Below are positions 20,513 to 35,500 of a stretch of 64,000 nucleotides of DNA, one piece after another. The notes below the pieces were generated by a model that saw only the letters and a program-made list of their open reading frames with translations, was not told where the DNA came from and did not search any database. Numbering within the stretch: the first letter of the stretch is position 1; every line of letters starts with the position of its first letter. Made by a program: the position numbers and the translations under genes. Source of the stretch: Imbricaverruca yamaguchii (taxonomy: Eukaryota > Arthropoda > Thecostraca > Neoverrucidae); NCBI GenBank assembly GCA_034440575.1, contig JAOTOL010001557.1:1279501-1343500 (forward strand). The letters are read 5' to 3'.

Positions 20513-23500
20513 GTCAGTGAGGTCTCCTACCGCGAACGAGATCATTAGGGTGCTCTTCGACTGCTCAGGTCAGTGTGGTGTCCTGTACCGACCCAGTTCA
20601 GTTAGATCGTGGTTGGTCTCGATCAGTGACAGTCCTGAATCAGCCAAATGGATTTCATCCAAGACCGATCAATTGTCAGTGGCTTGGAGAGTCCTTGATT
20701 GAAGCTGGCAGGATCTGAACAGATTTTTAGCACCTCTAGCGTATGGACGTAGTTGGGGATGGACAGGGACTAGTCCCTCTACACTTTTCAACTTGGCGTA
20801 ATTCGTGCCTTCGTGCTTTGGGTATGGTCGTCGAAGCGGCCTTGATAAAACACATTTTAGAAGTCTGGGAGTTCATGCTACAGTAAAGGACGACGGCTTC
20901 CGCTCGGAACGTTCATGACCGGGACCTGATAAGCCCCAGAGCTCGACGAGTCCGAACACAGGAATCAAACGCATTCCAAGGGAGTGGGTCCAAAGTCGTC
21001 TTCGTTGCAAGTGTGCTTTACCTTTAGTTAAAAAGAGGTTTTCGTTGGCTACCATGGGCTTTCAACAGCATGTGATGGTATAATGCAGCATTTTAACATC
21101 TAATTTTCCAATTCCGAGCTAGACCACTTCAATTCGATATTTATCAATTGTCACCACAATATTTATCCCGAAGTAGTACCAATATGTGCTCAAAGAAAGG
21201 GGTTGAGCCGACACCCATGCTTTCGGGCAGTTTATAATGCACATCAGATCGCAGCGATCGCTCTCCGTCCGTCTAAACCACGGCAGATTAGAGAGGTCCA
21301 AACTGCAAACAGTTGAATGTCTCGTTCGGAAAGGGTACCCTATTACATACCTCATGGTAAGTTCCCCTGGCAAAAATTGGACCATTTGGACAATTTTTAG
21401 AGGTGGCTCCAAAATGCATGTTTGTTCCCATAGCTGTGCTGTGTACTAGCCTACCCGTCAATGCGACGCTTTTTTGTATCACTGAACGTTCGATGTTTAA
21501 TATTACCTATTTTTATACATTAAGGCAGAGTAAGCTTGGGCTATTTTAGCGATCGCTTGGGCTAGGTTTTGTGCTGGTCACAAACTTTGCACATTTGCCG
21601 TTTTGCATCTCCAATCCAATCCAACATTATCCTAACTTGGGATAGACATTGGCGCCTATAACTACTGATCGTGCTTTAATCGTGGAAAATAATAATAAAT
21701 AACAAGAATACAAAACTTTATTAGATAATAGTGCAATACGAATTATCCAAGGCACAAAGCACAAGTACCCACTCACACACTCGGTCTCGTCTGGCTCGTC
21801 CCACTTGAGTCGGATTCGGAAGCGAATCACGTCCGTGACCCCAATGCCGCAGGCGCCGCTTGGTCAGCGTTCACCCGCGGCACAGCGATCACTAACTTGT
21901 TTCAACTCATGGTAGGGAGCCGGCCCACGGAAAGTTCTTCAACAGACAGAATCGAACCACGGATCCCCGAACTCCAGGTAGCGTATGTATTATCCAAGTA
22001 CGCTACCGAGCCGGTAAGATCATGTTTGTCCTGATGACAAAAACACACTGGCAAAAGGCGAAGCTGAGTACAAAATTCACGGACCCGAAATAGAACTGCC
22101 CGGTAGATAGTTGGGTCCGCAGATCAACGCTATATTGATTGACTCCGATGTTTTCTCTCTTTGAACCTGCAATGACAAATTACTAATCCTAGTCCGACGT
22201 TCTAACTTCCGATCATGTCACTTCTCACAAAGTGTCGGTTTACCACACAACTAACCAGCCAGCACCATCCGCGCCCAAACCTAGGCACGCTCGCCACGCT
22301 AAAGCGCGCACTCTGTAACGCCTCTTCCTTGCCGAGTCGCCAAGGCGCTTGCGCGCGCAAACAGTTGCAATTGTGTCTACACTCAGCTGACTTCGTTGCT
22401 ATAACGCTTAGGGTATCTGCTAAGGTTGAAAAATATCAATATAGTCGCATGGCTACTGATATAAAGGTGTACAGAGGCGTTAACTGTTAATGCGGATTGG
22501 ATTGGATCGTTAGGTTGTCTGCATTAATCTACGAACAGCAAAAGTGTCAAAATGGAGCCACCTATAAATATTATCCCATTGACCTGAAATTCGGCTCAGA
22601 TACTTAGCACGTCAAGTGAAACGGGGGCGACCTTTAGGAGCAACAATTTTTTTGCAAATGCTATGTATTGGTGGACCGGTCTACTGCAGATTGACCCTGT
22701 GGAGTCATGCATCACGTGACTTACACGCCCCAGAGCCCGGCAGTCTCAGACGTGGGCTGTCCGTCGTGCTTAAGGGTTGTGCAATGTCGCATGGACCGAT
22801 GCTGTGGTACGTAAGGACCGTGACACAACGTGACATCAATTCTAATCCGACCATTTGGCACAGCGCATTCAGTTTGTGGTGCGACGCATGTCTTCACGGG
22901 CTGTCAACATGGTGTAGCTGCGGTCAGTCCGCCAACTCCCTGTCGCGATTTGGCGCCCGAGCCTGTGCCTGCAGCAGAGCATTCACACAGCCCGCCGGCC
23001 TCCTGTGCCTGCAGCAGAGCAGTCACACAGCCCGCCGGCCTCCTGTGCCTGCAGCAGAGCAGACACACAGCCCGCCGGCCTCCTGTGCCTACAGCAGAGC
23101 AGTCACACAGCCCGCCGGCCTCCTGTGCCTGCAGCAGAGCAGACACACAGCCCGCCGGCCTCCTGTGCCTGCAGCAGAGCAGTCACACAGCCCGCCGGCC
23201 TCCTGTGCCTGCAGCAGAGCAGTCACACAGCCCGCCGGCCTCCTGTGCCTGCAGCAGAGCAGTCACACAGCCCGCCGGCCTCCTGTGCCTGCAGCAGAGC
23301 AGACACACAGCCCGCCGGCCTCCTGTGCCTGCAGTAGAGCAGTCACACAGCCCGCCGGCCTCCTGTGCCTGCAGCAGAGCAGACACACAGCCCGCCGGCC
23401 TCCTGTGCCTGCAGCAGAGCAGTCACACAGCCCGCCGGCCTCCTGTGCCTGCAGCAGAGCAGTCACACAGCCCGCCGGCCTCCTGTGCCTGCAGCAGAGC

Positions 23501-26500
23501 AGACACACAGCCCGCCGGCCTCCTGTGCCTGCAGCAGAGCAGACACACAGCCCGCCGGCCTCCTGTGCCTGCAGCAGAGCAGTCACACAGCCCGCCGGCC
23601 TCCTGTGCCTGCAGCAGAGCAGACACACAGCCCGCCGGCCTCCTGTGCCTGCAGCAGAGCAGACACACAGCCCGCCGGCCTCCTGTGCCTGCAGCAGAGC
23701 AGACACACAGCCCGCCGGCCTCCTGTGCCTGCAGCAGAGAGCACACAGCCCGCCGGCCTCCTGTGCCTGCAGCAGAGACACACAGCCGCGCCTGTGCCTG
23801 CAGCAGAGCAGCACACAGCCCGCCGGCCTCCTGTGCCTGCAGCAGAGCAGACACACAGCCCGCCGGCCTCCTTGCCTGCAGGGAGCAGACACACAGCCCG
23901 CCGGCCTCCTGTGCCTCAGCAGAGCAGTCACACAGCCCGCCGGCCTCCTGTGCCTGAGCAGAGCAGTCACACAGCCCGCCGGCCTCCTGTGCCTGCAGCA
24001 GAGCAGTCACACAGCCCGCCGGCCTCCTGTGCCTGCAGCAGAGCAGTCACACAGCCCGCCGGCCTCCTGTGCCTGCAGCAGAGCAGTCACACAGCCCGCC
24101 GGCCTCCTGTGCCTGCAGCAGAGCAGTCACACAGCCCGCCGGCCTCCTGTGCCTGCAGCAGAGCAGACACACAGTCCGCCGGCCTCCTGTGCCTGCAGCA
24201 GAGGAGACACAGCCCGCCGGCCTCCTGTGCCTGCAGCAGAGGAGACACAGCCCGCCGGCCTCCTGTGCCTGCAGCAGAGCAGACACACAGCCCGCCGGCC
24301 TCCTGTGCCTGCAGCAGAGCAGACACACAGCCCGCCGGCCTCCTGTGCCTGCAGCAGAGCATTCACACAGCCCGCCGGCCTCCTGTGCCTGCAGCAGAGC
24401 AGTCACACAGCCCGCCGGCCTCCTGTGCCTGCAGCAGAGCAGTCACACAGCCCGCCGGCCTCCTGTGCCTGCAGCAGAGATTCACACAGCCCGCCGGCCT
24501 CCTGTGCCTGCAGCAGAGCAGACACACAGCCCGCCGGCCTCCTGTGCCTGCAGCAGAGCAGTCACACAGCCCACCGTCCTCCTGTGCCTGCAGCAGAGCA
24601 GTCACACAGCCCGCCGGCCTCCTGTGCCTGCAGCGGAGCAGACACACAGCCCGCCGGCCTCCTGTGCCTGCAGCAGAGCAGACACACAGCCCGCCGGCCT
24701 CCTGTGCCTGCAGCAGAGCAGTCACACAGCCCGCCGGCCTCCTGTGCCTGCAGCAGAGCAGTCACACAGCCCGCCGGCCTCCTGTGCCTGCAGCAGAGCA
24801 GTCACACAGCCCGCCGCCCTCCTGTGCATGCAGCAGAGCAGTCACACAGCCCGCCGTCCTCCTGTGCCTGCAGCAGAGCAGACACACAGCCCGCCGGCCT
24901 CCTGTGCCTGCAGCAGAGCATTCACACAGCCCGCCGGCCTCCTGTGCCTGCAGCAGAGCAGACACACAGTCCACCGGCCTCCTGTGCCTGCAGCAGAGCA
25001 GTCACACAGCCCGCCGGCCTCCTGTGCTGCAGCAGAGCAGTCACACAGTCCACCGGCCTCCTGTGCCTGCAGCAGAGCAGTCACACAGCCCGCCGTCCTC
25101 CTGTGCCTGCAGCAGAGCAGACACACAGCCCGCCGGCCTCCTGTGCCTGCAGCAGAGCATTCACACAGCCCGCCGGCCTCCTGTGCCTGCAGCAGAGCAG
25201 ACACACAGCCCGCCGGCCTCCTGTGCCTGCAGCAGAGCAGACACACAGCCCGCCGGCCTCCTGTGCCTGCAGCAGAGCAGACACACAGCCCGCCGGCCTC
25301 CTGTGCCTGCAGCAGAGCAGTCACACAGCCCGCCGGCCTCCTGCTCTCGCACACCTAACACTTATGCAATGGCGTCTTACAGTGGTGTATGCATTTATCA
25401 GCACAGCCCGCATTGTAACAAAGGAGAATCTGCTTGGGTCCCGTTAGCGTATTTCATGCAGCTAGAAGTACGACATGGAAGTCTTATTCGAACTATATTT
25501 CTGGCTTGAATATATCGTCATTATCCTGCGTATGGGCGTACAACACGGTATGGTAGGTGGCAGCCATTCCAACCTTGCATGGAAAATATTATTTGACAAA
25601 GTTATCTTCTTGATCATTGTTGCACTGATTATTTTGGTCCCCTCTCCAGACCAGTGTTTTCCGTGATCCTCTGCCAGCAACCCTGCAGGAACGCAGGGTG
25701 ATAGTCAAGAGTATACTGGACTCTGTGTATGATTATTCGACACGAAAAATTGATAGACCCTGTATTTCTGTGGGTTATGCGATACGATTACCAGCCTGGG
25801 CACTTGATTTACAACTCAGAGTTTTGTAACCCACGATCTCAAAATCAAATTCTCGATACAAGAGTAGTGTTGGGCTCTTTACGACGGACTCGCCCGCCAG
25901 GCCATTCAGACGCCAACTTCTCGCACCAGTTGGTCGTGAGTGGACTCGATAGTGCCGCAAACTGTGGGATACTAAACCACGGCCTTGCGATTCATCTTAA
26001 ATTGGCCTATCCACCGGGGTCAGTTGGGATCAGATGGGATCAGTTTGGGGACAGAAGTTTAATCTCGAGACATCAAGACACTCGACTAGACGAATTACCG
26101 GCCCTTGATGGAATTTTTAACGGGGATGATCTTTAGCACCACTTTGTGGGATGCGCCCGGTATGGGTGGAGAATTAGTGTGGGAGAACATGCGGTCATAT
26201 CCCCTTCTGTTTGAGAACGTTTATTAATCCTCGGTCTTTTTCAGTCTCTGCAAAGTTTGTCCTCGAAGCGGAAAAACGGCGGCGCGCAGTGCTGCAAAAT
26301 TTTCAGTACCATATTACATCTGACGTGCAAATTTCATCTTCAGGTCATGTAAGGTCACTGACATAGCTCAGGTCAAAGAGGAACATATTCAAAATATTTG
26401 AGGATCGATAACTCCTATGCATGAAAGACATTGAAAGGAAACCTGATAGGTAGTATAATCTGGCAGTGCCTTCAAATCGTATCTCGGATTTGTGTTTGAA

Positions 26501-29500
26501 GTTAGGTCAGTAACATGAGAACACGGCAAATTTTGACTAATTTCGAGTCAGTTCTCCTATTATGTAACATGCGTGTTCTTCTAACACCATTTTAACCTCG
26601 GTATGCACACAAGGGCATCAAGAGAATATACTGATCCAATTTGCCTGACGTCCGTCCAGTGGCCTGAGGTCAGGTCACGATAAAGTAAGCAATGTGAACT
26701 AAGCCTATTTTGGCACTTCCGTTCCATGGTTTATTTTAAGTTTCCACGGCCCAAGTAGTGTCACAATGGCATTGTACGACCTAAATTCCCCAAATATGCA
26801 GATGCAAAAGTTTTACACATCGATATTTTCTCAAAACAACCATTTTTATTTTTTAAACGATCAGAATTAAAAAGCAATACCATCTTCAGGCTCTATTTAT
26901 CAAAGGCCTTCCGATGGTACCCCGTTCGTTTCCGTGCAACGCTTAGTTTAGAATTAAGTCTTTAAGAATCGCCGCCCCAGAGACGGAATGTGAGGAGTTG
27001 ACAGGGAATACAGTTAACGCTGCAGACGTTGCATGAAAAGGAGTTCCTGCGCCAGCGACAGCCGGCCTCTGTCCCTTCCCTGATGAAATCCGGAACTGCT
27101 TCTATGGAGACAACCATTATATACGAGCTCACTCATGCGTATTGTAGCGCGTGCAAGGTGCATCCATTATACTTCTTTATTTCATAATTCGCACTCGACG
27201 AATAGCATAGAGTATAAATCTATTCGTCGTTAAAATTGGGGTTCAGGCGGAGTAAACAAGCGACGCTTGGTTCACAGAAGGACATGTTTGTCGGCAAAGT
27301 CATTCAGCTGTTATGAGTGCCAGATGGTGCAGCTGGTGCATAAGTTCCGCACGTGCTGAACGGAGTGGCGGTAACTGGTGGGCGGCTGTCCCCCTCCCAT
27401 GAGGTGATGAGACAACTGGTGGGGTAGGGGGAGACTACAGGCTTTACGGATTAATTGACTGCGAAATTTACGCAAACATCGATGGTGTTAAGAAAAGATA
27501 TTTGATTGATCTAAAGCGGACAGCCGCTTCAAAAGGTAGCATTGCCAATCGTGAACGACCGGCAAAGTAAACCGTCCATGTAGCACTTGCACATTGAAGT
27601 TGGGTGTTTTATATGCAAATGTTTTATATGCAAATGGAGTTCAGCGTATGCTGACACGCAGTGAATGTTCGGCACTGTTATAGTGTAGTGCGCTGCCGAT
27701 CAAGTTGTGGCGGACGTCCGTGAAGGTGGATAGTAGCCGGAGTCACACCCAGGGCATCGTGAGGATGCTGGCAGTGATGAGTGAGTGACAAGACCGCCGA
27801 CCGGGTGGGAGACGATGAACTCCCAGGACTATGTTTAGAGGTGCTGTGATGTCACGTGCTGTGCGACTAGGCCCCGACAGGGTCAGCGGCGGTGAACCCG
27901 TCTGGCCATGATTGGGGTGTTGGGTTGTCGCGTGCTGTGCGGCCGGGCCCCGACAGGGTCGGCGGTGAACCCGTCTGGCCATATTTGGGACTGCTGCTGT
28001 TGTCACGTGCTCTGCGGCCGGGCCCGACAGGGTCGGCGGTGAACCCTTCTGGCTATGATTGGGAGTCCTGCGTTGTCGCTTCCCCCGACAGGGTCGGCGG
28101 TGAACCCTTCTGGCTATGATTGGGAGTCCTGCGTTGTCGCTTGCTGTGCGGCTTGTCCCCGGCAGGGTGGTGGCGGTGAACCCCTCTGGCCATGATTAGG
28201 AGTCATGCGTTGTCGCGTGCTGTGCGGCTGGACCCGACAGGGTCAGCGGCGGTGTCGAGTTTCCGTGCAGACGGCAGAGAGCTATGGCTGCAGCCTCCGG
28301 CATCGTCTCATCTTGTGACCGTCACGGTCGGCCGAGTCGGACGTCGGCACAGTCGGCGCGTGCCGACAGACAGAGGAGAAATGTAGCCCGCCGAGCGTAA
28401 ACAGAGCCCCGCCGGCGGAGCGGGAGGTGCTGGACGGTTTATCAGGTAGCTGCGGGACGTCTTCTGGTGGCGCATACAAGGTTGGGAATGTGCGACGGCG
28501 TGGAGCAGGCAAAATCGGCTGGCTTCTTCACACATCACAGTGTTGCCGTGATGGAGTAAATTCGTAGATATTTATAATTATCGTTGTTTTTACACTGTCT
28601 TCCGTCGTATTCATGGGGCATGAATGCAAGACATAGACACCAGGCACACATCTTTGGTGCGTGAGTTAATCATAGCCATAATTCGGCCTTCCCTACTTTG
28701 CAATCCGGATCTGGGATAAATATGTATGCTTTAGGAACCTAATTCACGGGACTGTGATATAGGCATCCCGTAAAGTAACCTTTCTTCAACTCCAATTCAG
28801 TAGAGGGTTGTAAGAAAGTTCATGTTGGTTCTTCCAGCGTCAGTGTGGCCTATTTTTACCGGTTGCGCGTGAGTGTTTGTGCTTTTTTGCCAAGAGATGA
28901 AATTGTTGTGCAAAACACTGCGTGCGTAGCGCCGTGTAAGGCCGCATCTTGTGTGCGTGTGATGCGGTCAATGCAGTATCATTAATTTGGGAAACCTAGT
29001 CATAGGCATAATGCCTGTGGCGGTGTATGGAGGGTTATGCTCAAAACCAATAATCTGTTTTTGTCCAGTCTTGGGAAAATCATCTACTGCGGTCCCATAG
29101 TCGATGTCTGGCAGCTATTTAAAGCGACTTCGTGTCTTATTGCTTATGTACTTGATCAGTGATCATTGGTGACTCCACCAGAAAAAGTGCGTAGGGGAAA
29201 GACGTAGCTCTGAGCTTAGATTTGGGCTGACAAGCTGAGGTTAGCATTGGTCCCCGTGTCAAGTTTCTAGTCGGTTCAGGTGCTCGCATGTATCCAATGA
29301 CCAAGAGAATCAACCGACGACTGTTTGACATGGTCGGGAGCGCAGCCACATTATTCATATTATTTCTTCTATTTGACTAGTGTGCGTCCTTTGTCGCTAA
29401 TCGCGATTAGCCTGCGGATTTAGAGCACTCTCAAGCATTGTCGTTGACGATTTGAACTTGGCCGACGATCTATTTGGTGGCTGCCGAACTATTCAGAGGA

Positions 29501-32500
29501 GGTTGGGGTTAGATGTGTCGAAGTATGTCGATACACGAGCAAAGACTGGCGTCATGGCCCTGTGCGATGGAACGTCTTAATATGTGGTGTTCGCTCTATT
29601 CTTCGCGGACCCAAACTTATTACTTAGGAGTAGTCTAGAAACCAGGGGAATGTCGCAGTACATAAAGTTTGCAAGTTTTGGAAAATCCGTGTGCCTCATA
29701 CAGATGGTAATCCCATGCAGCTTGCGGCAGCGTTAGAAGGTGGATGCGTTTTCATGTGAGTTTTCATTTTGAAGCACGAATACCATTTTAAACTCTAATA
29801 TCTTTGGGCTTAATATCAACTTGTTCAAAACTCTGGGCAAGTATTTCAATATTTTGGAGGTTATCACCGGCAACATTTACAAAACACCCTCAAACTTCAA
29901 TTGAAGCTTACATGATGAAGCGACGGAACACGCAGAATATTGTCAACCCTGTCACATTTCTGATGCAAAAACAACCGTGCAATGTATGATAAGAAACGGA
30001 GTTTACTGTAAGACGTCATAGACGACGAACAATTTGTTTTACAGCTAAGTGTATGTATGCATTTGCAGCATATGCATGAATTACCCCAATACATTACCAT
30101 ATGCATTCATGCATGCATTACCCCAAATTCATCATACATGTGTGTTGACGGTACCAAATGATTTTGTTTTGTTAATGTAAAAGTTATTGTCGCTTTGCAT
30201 GGGACGTTATCCTAGTCTAAATGTTGCTGAAGCCCCCACCCCACCTCTACCGGTTCTTGCACATCTGTTCATTTTCACAATGAATTCACTAGATCATTTT
30301 GTTTGTTCGTTGGGTATTTCACGACGGATTTCATGCACGATGATCACTGCTAATGGCACCGCCCACTGTTTCGCCAGTGGGCCGCAGGATTGGGAATTAT
30401 CCCGAGTAGCGCAGGTGTTGAACCCGGGACCTTTGGTACCCAGAGCTCAACACCTTAACCACCCGGAAATCACATCACATCACTGGAGCCTTCATGGCCA
30501 CAAATGGAACAGAATAATTGAAGAAATTGCCGCTAGATTCACCTTAGGTATGCACCAAACACGTGAGTATGTGATACAGCGCGAAAAAAAAATGGTTCTG
30601 CTACTACCACACCATCAATTGCAAGTCACCTAGGACAAAAATCATAATGAGTCTCATTACAGGCACGGTCTGCTACACGGCACTTGTGGGCATGGTCGCA
30701 CAATAATTTTTGCCTAGACCAATATGCCTATCCATAAGCATGCGTCAGATTAATTAGCTGCCATGACGGGCTAGTTAACACGCACAATGTTCGTGTGACA
30801 CCGTTGTGCGTCGCACACCGATGTGGTTTTTTCTTCACCACTAGCTGTCGTTAATGTGCTTGCGATTAAGCATGAAGTCATGTGACAGGGACAGGAAAGC
30901 ATGTGAACTTCACCGAAAGGAATTTATCGGGCATACTAAATGTGGTTGATCTATGCCATTTGAAGGTCTTCAATGGATACCAATGTTCCCGCCCTTTAAT
31001 GTTTACGATAATTTCCGATGGATTTGATATGTGCATCATTGCTGGCATAGGTGGAGACCTCTCGAATTTCTAGGACTGGGGAGGGGTCCAGCTGCAAGAA
31101 TTTCCCTCTCGCAGCGAAAAAAAAAATCAGCCTAGAACGGAAAAGAAGAAAAGTTTTTGTGGTGTCTCCAACCCTCTCATTTATTTCATTGCATCTGGAT
31201 TGCTTTTTCTTGCGAAGTCAAATTTTCGAAGGATCAAGAAAGATCCAACGAACCCAGGAAGGATCATGACTCCCCCCCCCCCCTCTCTTGTAGTATTCAG
31301 CATTAGTTGCTGGGCTGCCGAGCCCACAGACCGCTGTTGGTGTCCGGCGGCGCAGTATCTCGACGAGCTAGGCGGATCAGTTCTGGACCCCTATTGGGGG
31401 TTCAGCCAGCCGCATGGCTCTTTGGCGCCACCGATAGTTTTCAAGGTCATGGAAAAACTTGCACTGACTGCGTAGCAGTAGTGACACCCCATCATGTGCT
31501 GCTGAATGTCATCCCATAAACAAAGAGAGAGTGCCGCTGCCCCGACAACAGTGCGAAACCACTCGCTGTACTGCACTGCGACAAAACTCACTAAAACCGC
31601 CTCTCAAATTCACTAAACTCACTAAAACCGCCTCTCAAATTGGAGAAAAAAATACTTGTTACGTCGCACATCCTTAATATCGCGTGGTCGCTGTGACGTC
31701 AAACGAGGAAGTCTACAACAAAACATTAACTAAAACGCTTGACGCTCTCCGATATTGATAGTACCCGGTTCACTGGCGGATCAACGCGTTTTTTGGTTGG
31801 GACAAAATGGCAGTCACCTTCAAACGATTGTATCCGCCCCTTCTCTCCCCTCCCCACCCCACCCCGAAGAAACGTTTGTTTCCAATAGCCATCTTTATAA
31901 TCGACGGCAGGACAGAGCACATACCGGAAAAGACGGGATTGTGAGGATTCGGCTGACGGTCAAATTGGCCATATTTTGTCGGTATTTGGTGCTCCCGCAA
32001 CGTTTTAACGTTGTGGAGACCTCATAGTTAGACTTGAAGTCTAAATGAGTGTGAGTTCACCTGGAATGTTCCACGGCCACGTGTCCGCGTGCCTGCGGGC
32101 CTCCGGCCATGGCGTCGCGCACTCCGGTGGTGCCGCGGGCGGCGCAGTGTCAAACAGTCCATCTCATCACAACACGATTAGGCGGCGGCGGTCTGCAGAG
32201 CCGCTCTCGACGCGCCGCTGACGAGTGTCGCAGACACGGTGTCGCAGCCGCCGTCCGCGCCTAGCCGGGTGTCACAGACATGGCACCGCACCCGCCGTCG
32301 TCCGCGCCGAGCCGAGTGTTACAAACACAGCACCGCAGCCGCCGCCGTCCGCGCCGCTGATGAGTGCCACAGACATGATACCGCAGCCGCCGCCGTCTGC
32401 GCCGAGCCGAGTGTCACAGACACGGCACCACAGTCGCCGTCCGCGCCGCTGATGAGTGTCACAGACATGACACCGCACCCGCTGCCGTCCGCGCCGCTGA

Positions 32501-35500
32501 TGAGTACCACAGACACGGTACCGCAGCCGCCGCCGTCCGCGCCGCTGACGTGTCGCAGACATGGTACCGCAGCCGCCGCCGTCTGCGCTGAGTCGAGTGT
32601 CACAGACATGGCACCGCAGCCGCTGCCGTCCGCGCCGCTGATGAGTGCCGCAGACACGGTACCGCAGCCGCCGCCGTCCGCGCCGCTGATGAGTGCCGCA
32701 GACACGGCACCGCACCCGCCGCCGTCCGCGCCGCTGATGAGTGTCACAGACACAGCACCGCAGCCGCCGCCGTCCGCGCTGAGCCGGGTGTCACAGACAT
32801 GGCACCGCAGCCGCCGCCGTCCGCGCCGCTGATGAGTGCCGCAGACACAGCACCACAGTCGCCGTCTGCGCTGAGCCGGGTGTCACAGACATGGCACCGC
32901 AGCCACCGCCGTCCGCGCCACTGATGAGTGTCACAGGCACACGCCGTGCGGCAGCACCGCAGCCGCTGCCGTCCGCGCCGCTGATAGTGCCGCAGACACG
33001 GTACCGCAGCCGCTGCCGTCCGCGCCGTGATAAGTGTCACAGACATGAAGACGCGCCGTCCGGCCATGCCAAAACCGCCGCTCAACGGTACCGCAGCCGC
33101 CGCCGTCCGCGCCGCTGATGAGTGCCGCAGACACGGTACCGCAGCTGCCGCCGTCCGCGCCGCTGATGAGTGTCGCAGACACGGCACCGCAGCTGCCGCC
33201 GTCCGCGCCGCTGATGAGTGCCGCAGACACGGTACCGCAGCCGCCGCCGTCCGCGCCGAGCCGTGTGCACGCGCCTCCGCTGGGGCGACTCAGTCACACG
33301 CCTGTCACGTGATCGGCCAACAAGCTGCTAACCGTATGTCATGTGGTGTGCCACGCACATGTCACGTGACCTACCACCAAGCTGTCACATGGCTTGTTAA
33401 CTGCGTGTTACGGGACCTGCCATCCACCTGTCAGTCGTGTGACGTGCCACGCACCCGAACATTGGCAGCCATCCAGCTGCCGCATGGGGTATGAGCTACC
33501 TGTCATGTGACCTGCCATTCACGTTTCACATGACTAAGCACGCACTTGTGAAATAGCGTCGCGAACACTCACGATGTGACCTGCAGTCCACCTGTTACTT
33601 GACGTGTCACCCACTTGTTGCATGTCAGTGGGTCTTCCATTCACTTATCACCTAATGTAATGTATCACTCGCTTGACATGTGAGCCGACAGTCACGCTGA
33701 TTTTCGCCCACTGGCCACAATGCCAGCCGCCAGCACTTCCTTCCTCACCCGATTCTCACGTACCGCGGTGCTCACCTGTCACCCGGTCACCCGCCTGTCA
33801 CGTGGCCTGTCGCCGACAGTTATCGGTCCGGCCATGGTCACCGACGACTACCAGCAGTTCTACGACAGTCTCAAGCTGCTGGACGTCCGCGGCGGCGGCG
33901 ACTGTCCCGAGATGGCGCTCACGGGTGAGCGGAGCCCCGACCTGGGTCACGGCCAGCCGACCGTACATGGCGACGTCGCCCGGCCTCGGCACAGCTGACG
34001 AGTGGATTGGTGTCGAGGTGTGGTGTGCCGTGTGAGGGTGGACGGTGTGTGAGGAGGACACGTGTGCCGTGTGAGGGTGGACGGTGTGTGAGGAGGACAC
34101 TGTGCCGTATGAGGTGGACGGTGTGAGGAGGACACGTGTGCCGTGTGAGGGTGGACGGCGTGTGAGGAGGACACGTGTGCCGTGTGAGGGTGGACGGGGT
34201 GTGAGGAGGACACGTGTGCCGTGTGAGGGTGGACGGCGTGTGAGGAGGACACGTGTGCCGTGTGAGAGTGGACGGGTGTGGGAGGACACGTGTGCCGTGT
34301 GAGGGTGGACGGGTGTTGAGGAGGACACGTGTGCCGTGTAGAGGGTGGACGGTGTGTGAGGAGGACACGTGTGCCGTGTGAGGGTGGACGGTGTGTGAGG
34401 AGGACACGTGTGCCGTGTAGAGGGTGGACGGTGTGTGAGGAGGACACGTGTGCCGTGTGGAGTGAACGGGGTGTGAGGAGGACACGTGTGCCGTGTGAGG
34501 GTGGACGGGGTGTGAGGAGGACACGTGTGCCGTGTGAGGGTGGACGGTGTGTGAGGAGGACACGTGTGCCGTGTGAGAGTGGACGGTGTGTGAGGAGGAC
34601 ACGTGTGCCGTGTGAGGGTGGACGGTGTGTGAGGAGGACACGTGTGCCGTGTGAGAGTGGACGGCGTGTGAGGAGGACACGTGTGCCGTGTGAGGGTGGA
34701 CGGTGTGTGAGGAGGACACGTGTGCCGTGTGAGAGGGTGGACGGTGTGTGAGGAGGACACGTGTGCCGTGTGAGGAGGACACGTGTGCCTGTGGATGGCG
34801 GGTGTGAGGAGGACACGTGTGGGGGTGCCGTGTGAGAGTGGACGGCGTGTGAGGAGGACACGTGTGCCGTGAGGGTGGACGGCGTGTGAGGAGGACACGT
34901 GTGCCGTGTGAGAGTGGACGGTGTGTGAGGAGGACACGTGTGCCGTGTGAGGGTGGACGGTGTGTGAGGAGGACACGTGTGCCAGCTGTGGTGTGCCGTG
35001 TGAGAGTGGACGGCGTGTGAGGAGGACACGTGTGCCGTGTGAGAGTGGACGGCGTGTGAGGAGGACACGTGTGCCGTGTGAGAGTGGACGGGGTGTGAGG
35101 AGGACACGTGTGCCGTGTGAGGGTGGACGGTGTGTGAGGAGGACACGTGTGCCGTGTGAGGGTGGACGGTGTGTGAGGAGGACACGTGTGCCGTGTGAGG
35201 GTGGACGGTGTGTGAGGAGGACACGTGTGCCAGCTGTGGTGTGCCGTGTGAGGGTGGACGGCGTGTGAGAAGGACACGTGTGCCGTGTGAGGGTGGACGG
35301 TGTGTGAGGAGGACACGTGTGCCGTGTGAGAGTGGACGGCGTGTGAGGAGGACACGTGTGCCGTGGGTGGACGGGTGGGGACCGTGTTTGGTTGCTTGAT
35401 GTGGACGGGTGTGAGGAGGACACGTATGCCGTGTGAGGGTGGACGGGGTGTTAGGAGGACACGTGTGCCGTGTGAAGGTGGACGGGGTGTGAGAAGGACA

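Noticed and set aside
19911..20520. Start of hemicentin at an upstream in-frame codon (19987)
   Set aside because: Upstream residues are low-complexity Arg/Ala/Pro from CpG-rich DNA, while a clean signal peptide begins exactly at 20197.
22616..25509. Open frames of 943, 714 and 429 codons as repeat-protein genes
   Set aside because: They exist only because the 40-bp unit lacks stops in all forward frames. They overlap in three phases, lie within an intron on the same strand and have no domain.
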